Source: Streptomyces sp. NBRC 109706
GTDB taxonomy: Bacteria > Actinomycetota > Actinomycetes > Streptomycetales > Streptomycetaceae
Reading direction: 5' to 3'
Assembly: GCF_000974485.1 (NCBI RefSeq)
Contig: NZ_BBOM01000008.1
Location: 496,001 to 560,000, forward strand
Length of the DNA: 64,000 nucleotides
The translations under genes and the position numbers were made by a program. Below, one piece after another: positions 60,101 through 64,000 of the stretch (position 1 is the stretch's first letter; every line of letters starts with the position of its first letter). The notes beneath the pieces are model-generated. The model was not told where the DNA came from and made no database searches. It saw only the letters and a program-made list of their open reading frames with translations.

Positions 60101-63100
60101 CCAGATCGGCCGAGCGGGGCAGCCAGATCGCCACCACTCCGCCTGATCCCTGCCGGCCGAGCGCGGCGGCCAGCCGTTCCGCCCGTGCCTCCAACTCCCC
60201 GTAGCTCAGGGTGGCTTCCTCCGACAGCAGCGCCGGATGCCCGGGACGTTCCGCCGCCTGTCGGGCGACCCAGGCGTGGACGGTGGTGTCGGGGACGGGG
60301 CGCACCGGGCCCCGCTCCCAGCTCTCCGGTACCTCGTCGCCCTCCGCCACGGTCGCCGTCGCCGGCGATGGGGGCACGGGGTGGGAGAGGCCGGAGAGAG
60401 GGGCGTCGGGGGCGGCCGTCGCGGCGGCGAGCAGATCCCGGAAGACGGCGAAGAAATCGTCGACGGTGCCGGCGTCGAACAGGTCCGCGTTGTACTCCAG
60501 ATGGCAGCGGACGCCGTCGGGACCGTCCGTGAAATAGACCGTCAGATCGGTCAGCGCCTTGTCGGGGCCGGCGTCCAGAGGGACGGCCTCGACGCCGGGG
60601 AGGTCGAAGCGGAACGGTTCCGCCGACTGGAACTCCGCGAGGGTCTGGAAGATCGGCGTCCGGTCCGTCCCGCGCGGCGGCGCCAGCTCGCGCACCACCC
60701 GCTCGAACGGGGTCCCCGCGTGGTCATAGGCGTCCAGGGCGATCCCGCGCACCCGCTCCAGCAGCGTCGCGAACCCGGGATCGCCGGAGAGATCGACCCG
60801 CAGCGCGAGGGTGTTGACAAAGAAGCCGACCAGATCGGCGGCCTCCCTCGGCCGGTCCGATACGGGCACCCCGACGATCACATCCTCCTGGCCGGTGACC
60901 CGGTGCAGCATCGCCGCCCAGCCGGCCACCAGCGCCATAAACGGGGTGGCCCGCTGGCGCCGCGCCAACTCCCGTACGGCAGAGGAGACTTCGGAGTCGA
61001 GATGGTGGAAGACGGCGCGTCCCTCGGAGGACATCCGGGCGGGCCTGGGCCGGTCGGTCGGCAGTTCGAGGACGGGCAGCTCGCCGCCGAGCGTGCGCAG
61101 CCAGTGCGCCAGATCCCGCGCGCCCTCGCCCTCGCCCCCGCCGTCGTCGGCCGCCTGTCGCTGCCGCGCGTAGTCGGCGTAACTCCAGGTGAGGGCGGGC
61201 AGTCCGGCCGGTGTGCCGTCGCGCTCGGCCCGGTAGAACGCGGAGAGGTCCCGGCTCAGCACGGTGGCGGACGCGGCGTCCACCACGATGTGGTGGAAGG
61301 ACATGACCAGCACCTGCTCGTCGGCGCCGGTGCGCACCAGGCGGCTGACGAACAGTGGTCCCGCCTCCAGGTCGAAGCGGCGGGCGCTCTCCGTCGCCAG
61401 CGTCTCCCGGACGGCGGCCTCGGGGCGTCCGCCGCCGTCCACCACGGCGAAGTCGGGATCCACCGCGTCCAGCACGCGTTGGACGGCGGACTCGCCCGCC
61501 GGGCGGAAGACGGTGCGCAGCCCTTCGTGACGTTCGACCAGTCGGCGCAGTGCCGCGTGCAGCGCCCCGGTGTCCAGGGGGCCGCGCAGTCGGATCGCCG
61601 TCACCTCGTTGTAGGCGGTGCGGCCGGGGAGCAGCCGCTCCAGGAACCAGATCCGTTCCTGTCCCGGGGAGAGCGGTGCCTCGGCCACGGGCGGCCTCCG
61701 GTCCAGGTGGCGGCGGCGGAGTTCGTCCAACCGGGGGAGCCCGGCGCGGAGTTGGTCCGGGGTCACGCCGAAGTCGACCAGCGCCACGATCTCGTCGGCG
61801 CCCGCGTCGGCCACCGCCTGGGCCACCGGCAGTGCCGATTCCACATCGCCGATCAGCGCGCGTTGGTCGCAGTAGCGGCCATAGGCCCGCTGGAACACGA
61901 CCTCCAGATCGTCCTCGCTGAGGGACCGCAGATCGGTGGTGACGCCCAGGCTGTTGGTGACGCCGCTGAACAGGGCGAGGGAGGCCCGCATATAGCGGGC
62001 CATCGGCCGGTACGCCTCGGCACGGGCCGTGTCGTGGTCCGCGCCCAGATAGGTGTGCAGCAGGACGGCCACCCGCCCGGCGGCCGGATCCAGCCCGTGC
62101 CGGGCCCTGGCGGCCCGGTAGCGCGCGATGTTCTCCCGCAGCTGGTCGACGGTCTGCGTCATCAGATTGGTGACGATGCCCAGATCGTGCTCGGCGGCAC
62201 GCTCATAGGACTCCGGGTTGCCGACGACCGCCGTGTAGCAGGGCGGCGCCGGCTGGACCGGGCGCGGGAAGAGCCGGATCTCGCGCTCGCCGTCCCCGGT
62301 CCTGCGGCGCAGCGCCTCGCCCCGCCACAGGGCCCGGACCTGCGCCAGCTGCTCGTACAGCTCCTCCTTGTGCCGGCCGTAGCGGTCGGGGAAGAAGACG
62401 AAGTCGTCGGCGTTCCAGCCGCTGGCCACCCCGAGGCCGATCCGTCCGCCGGAGAGGTTGTCCACCATGGACCACTCCTCCGCCACCCGGATCGGGTCGT
62501 GCAGCGGCAGGACGACCGAGCCGGCGTTGAGCCTGATCCGCTCGGTCTCGCGGGACAGGGCGGCGGCGAGCACGGCGGGGTTGGGGAAGAGGCCGCCGAA
62601 GGAGTTGAAATGGCGTTCGGGCATCCACAGCGAACGGAATCCGTTCCGGTCGCCGAACCGGGCCGCCTCCATCAGGAGTTCGTAGCGGCCGTCCTTCGGG
62701 GCGGCGTCCTCGTACTCGGCATCGCTCCCGGCATCGCTCCCGGCATCGTTCCCGGTGTCGTTCTCCGGGTAGTCGCCGAAGAAGTAGAGCCCGAAGTCGG
62801 CGCTGCGGGGCTCGGCGGCCGTGGTGGCGACCTCAGCGGTCGCGGCCGGCTTCGGGGCAACCGGCCTGGAAGTGGCCGGGGCGGCGCGGTCGGTGGGGAA
62901 GAAGCCGGCCGCCCTGAGTTCCCGCAGCGAATCCCGCACCGCTTCGGCCACCTGCTCGATATCGCCGTCGGAGTGCGCGGTGGAAAGGAAGAAGTTGCGC
63001 CACTCCCAGACATGCACCCCGCGCAACATCAGGTGGTAGTAGAGGAGTTCCATGTCTGCGTGGTGCTCGAACCGGAACTGGGAGCCGAACCAGCGCATCC

Positions 63101-64000
63101 GCAGCGGGAACTCCTCGGCCTCGAAGAAGCCGTTGAGCGCGGTGCCAAGCTCCGTCGTCCTGGCGTTCAGCCGCTCCTGAAGCCCCGGGCCGCGCTCCTT
63201 GAGATGGGTGAGCACGGCGCGGGCCGCCGTCATCGACACCGGGTGCTGGAGATAGGTGCCGCCGAAGAAGGTGGTGTCGGCGGGCGGGGCGCTGTCGTCG
63301 CCATAGGTCCAGTACCCGCCGTCGACGCCGTCCAGGATGTCGGTGCGGCCCGCTATCGCGCCGATGGGGAAGCCGCCGCCGAGCAGCTTGCCATAGGTGG
63401 CGAGGTCGGGGGTGACGCCGTACAGCTCCTGCGCGCCCCGGAGCGCCGGGCGGAAACCGGTCAGCATCTCGTCGAAGAGCAGCACGATGCCGTGCCGGCT
63501 GGTCAGTTCGCGCAGTCGGCGCACGAACTCCACCGGTTGGAGCGCGGGGTTGCGGCTCTGCACCGGTTCGACGACGACCGCCGCGATCCGGTGCGCGTCC
63601 CGTTCGATCGCGTGCAGCGACTCCTCGCTGCCATAGGTGAGCACGGTCAGTTCGGCGACGGCGCTCTCCGGGATGCCACGGGAGACGGGTACGGTCCGCT
63701 GCTCGGTGCCCCGGCCGGCGACCCGGCCCAACACCTGGTCGGCGTGGCCGTGATAGGCGCCCTGGAAGGTGACGATCCGGTCCCGGCCGGTGGCGGCGCG
63801 GGCCAGCCGGATCGCGGCCGCGTTGGCCTCGGTGCCCGAGTTGGCGAAGGCCACCCGCTCCAACCCGGTGAGTTCGGCGAGCAGTTCGGCGGTCTCGCCG
63901 GTCTCGACGCTGCGCGGGCCGAGCCGGATGCCATGGGAGAGGTGTTCGTTCACGGCCTCCCGCACGAAGTCCGGGTCATGGCCGAAGAGGAGCACCCCGA
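57192..64000 (-). CDS. PKS/NRPS megasynthase, C-terminal part: aminotransferase-LLM-C-A-T-C
   Basis: 2267+ residues, N-terminus beyond the window. Numbered from the first in-window GTG (63995): a GSA-type class III aminotransferase at 1-~375 with PLP Lys203 (YGKLLGGGFPIGAI). A luciferase-like FMN monooxygenase follows at ~396-765 (RSLWMPERHFNSFGGLFPNP, GVASGWNADDF). C domain ~771-1200 has HHIVVDA. A domain ~1222-1730 has VIYTSGSTGVPKGV, SFDASLLEIW, YRTGDL and NGKLDR. T domain has phosphopantetheine Ser1782 (LGGHSITAM). The terminal C domain ~1830-2267 has HHCTCDGWG. There is no thioesterase. The order matches the second half of MycA/ItuA, where AMT and MO act on a beta-keto acyl chain before condensation. 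The A-domain SFDASL carries the Asp of alpha-amino-acid activation; substrate not assigned. Confidence 0.92.
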   Translation of the reverse strand, partial: GVLLFGHDPDFVREAVNEHLSHGIRLGPRSVETGETAELLAELTGLERVAFANSGTEANAAAIRLARAATGRDRIVTFQGAYHGHADQVLGRVAGRGTEQRTVPVSRGIPESAVAELTVLTYGSEESLHAIERDAHRIAAVVVEPVQSRNPALQPVEFVRRLRELTSRHGIVLLFDEMLTGFRPALRGAQELYGVTPDLATYGKLLGGGFPIGAIAGRTDILDGVDGGYWTYGDDSAPPADTTFFGGTYLQHPVSMTAARAVLTHLKERGPGLQERLNARTTELGTALNGFFEAEEFPLRMRWFGSQFRFEHHADMELLYYHLMLRGVHVWEWRNFFLSTAHSDGDIEQVAEAVRDSLRELRAAGFFPTDRAAPATSRPVAPKPAATAEVATTAAEPRSADFGLYFFGDYPENDTGNDAGSDAGSDAEYEDAAPKDGRYELLMEAARFGDRNGFRSLWMPERHFNSFGGLFPNPAVLAAALSRETERIRLNAGSVVLPLHDPIRVAEEWSMVDNLSGGRIGLGVASGWNADDFVFFPDRYGRHKEELYEQLAQVRALWRGEALRRRTGDGEREIRLFPRPVQPAPPCYTAVVGNPESYERAAEHDLGIVTNLMTQTVDQLRENIARYRAARARHGLDPAAGRVAVLLHTYLGADHDTARAEAYRPMARYMRASLALFSGVTNSLGVTTDLRSLSEDDLEVVFQRAYGRYCDQRALIGDVESALPVAQAVADAGADEIVALVDFGVTPDQLRAGLPRLDELRRRHLDRRPPVAEAPLSPGQERIWFLERLLPGRTAYNEVTAIRLRGPLDTGALHAALRRLVERHEGLRTVFRPAGESAVQRVLDAVDPDFAVVDGGGRPEAAVRETLATESARRFDLEAGPLFVSRLVRTGADEQVLVMSFHHIVVDAASATVLSRDLSAFYRAERDGTPAGLPALTWSYADYARQRQAADDGGGEGEGARDLAHWLRTLGGELPVLELPTDRPRPARMSSEGRAVFHHLDSEVSSAVRELARRQRATPFMALVAGWAAMLHRVTGQEDVIVGVPVSDRPREAADLVGFFVNTLALRVDLSGDPGFATLLERVRGIALDAYDHAGTPFERVVRELAPPRGTDRTPIFQTLAEFQSAEPFRFDLPGVEAVPLDAGPDKALTDLTVYFTDGPDGVRCHLEYNADLFDAGTVDDFFAVFRDLLAAATAAPDAPLSGLSHPVPPSPATATVAEGDEVPESWERGPVRPVPDTTVHAWVARQAAERPGHPALLSEEATLSYGELEARAERLAAALGRQGSGGVVAIWLPRSADLVVALLAVLKAGAAYVPLDPSLGTARAAQVIAESQARAVISDPAGAAALRLPASVPVLAPDAPAPAAGARPPADGTDGDSPASVIYTSGSTGVPKGVVLTHRGLVDLCAWHHRRFAFTADDRSAVVCGQSFDASLLEIWPALTAGGTLVLAGETVRRDPLALARWYTERKIAFSILPTALGEQLLRLPVADQPPLRHLLLGGEAMRVRPRPEAGYETVNVYGPTEVTVLCLGGAVTPHRDDAAEEPIALGRPADNARVRVVDESNKPVRVGAVGELLVSGPGLAAGYLHRPDLTAERFTTETGSRYYRTGDLVRWTTDGRLVFVGRTDDQVKIRGFRVEPEEVAQVIGRLDGVRRAAVVGRQRESGETVLDAYAVPIAPVAPVAPVDDGERRAWAGQLARQLADRLPEYLVPRAWAVLDELPLTANGKLDRAQLPPATLRVSLDQPAAPARQHHARLRELWAAEFDLDPSAIDPDVSLFDLGGHSITAMRLVNRFREEFGVEYPLSHLYQEPTLRAVTEFLTDTGPARSRRVEREGPVSEQQGRFATLHSRHGKPQVLNVALQLTLDGELDPEALRTALSELTVRHEALRTRLVRDDTDAGSWRQEVLEPEPLEVPLLDLASLPAAEQAAEVRRLALTAADTPLDPLEGRVIAPQLLRLGPARWVLLLVLHHCTCDGWGVSVLLKDLATLYRAAAAGTKDHGLPPQLAQPVEYARWQAEHIRATSPRRTEYWLEELADAPFVPDLPLDRPRPKALSGRGGIVEFIVPAEVRAQVERLAARRATTPFVVTAAALGRLLTEKAKQSDVLLNVSYAGRVNHTFESLVGCTASAFALRVRDAREGSFTALTDRVGRAAILSMEHAMQPRRVAPALRERRGVTMPETLPIGLAYESSLDTGIDLPGVTTTVDDIAPAASRAEFILILSPIDDILKGAVEYSADLWNRETIESWAAEYVALLRAELEAALAEDAPH

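Noticed and set aside
57192..64000. A-domain substrate prediction from the ten-residue code
   Set aside because: I could locate the SFDASL segment but could not align all code positions reliably without a tool, so no amino acid is named.

Overview
The window looks like chromosomal DNA of a Streptomyces or close relative. Base composition is very GC-rich, third codon positions are mostly G/C, many genes start with GTG, and 4-base ATGA/GTGA overlaps are frequent. Marker families agree: a mycothiol-dependent isomerase, a GH19 chitinase behind a DasR-like site, a cysteine-type leader peptide, an SGNH lipase and large PKS/NRPS genes. I saw no rRNA, tRNA, CRISPR array, transposase or phage gene.

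Region 1 (1-21.5 kb) is a mosaic of small units. It starts with a likely sulfur-linked operon on the minus strand (leader peptide, DUF4242, truncated acyl-CoA dehydrogenase) that shares a TetR operator with the divergent TetR gene. Then come a VOC protein, a GH19 chitinase, a glutathione peroxidase, an MFS carrier and a GATase. A MerR plus Acr3-like efflux pair follows, then an ABC-2 exporter with a two-component system, a cobalamin-binding-like protein, and a lipoprotein divergent from a GH2 beta-galactosidase. A nitronate monooxygenase, a LigB-type dioxygenase and an FAD monooxygenase close the region.

Region 2 (21.7-37.9 kb) is a compact forward cluster built around a polyunsaturated-fatty-acid-synthase-like iterative PKS. 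Protein 1 is NMO-NMO-KS-AT-ACP-ACP-KR. Protein 2 is KS-AT-DH-PPTase. They are followed by a free ACP, an alpha/beta hydrolase, a family 1 glycosyltransferase and an ABC exporter. The set would suffice to build, activate, glycosylate and export a reduced acyl chain, perhaps a glycolipid. It is the best candidate here for an undescribed system.

Region 3 (38.9-53 kb) is an aromatic-catabolism island. A long minus-strand run encodes SDR, ALDH, two NMT1-type lipoproteins, an isochorismatase-like hydrolase, two permeases, an ATPase, a gentisate dioxygenase, a fumarylpyruvate hydrolase and a mycothiol-dependent maleylpyruvate isomerase. An FAD hydroxylase and an IclR regulator are divergent from it. 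The logic is uptake of an aromatic, oxidation and hydroxylation to gentisate, ring cleavage, then isomerisation and hydrolysis to pyruvate plus fumarate. A sugar-lactone/alditol oxidase and a PLP fold III aldolase follow.

Region 4 (54.6-57.2 kb) is an XRE regulator divergent from five small genes: a 55-aa protein, two CxxC proteins and two NUDIX-like proteins. Between them lies an array of three TGACGTC sites. Region 5 (57.2 kb to the edge) is the C-terminal part of a PKS/NRPS on the minus strand, ordered aminotransferase, luciferase-like monooxygenase, C, A, T, C. This is the order known from mycosubtilin/iturin synthases, so the product may be a beta-amino-acyl lipopeptide whose other genes lie beyond the window.
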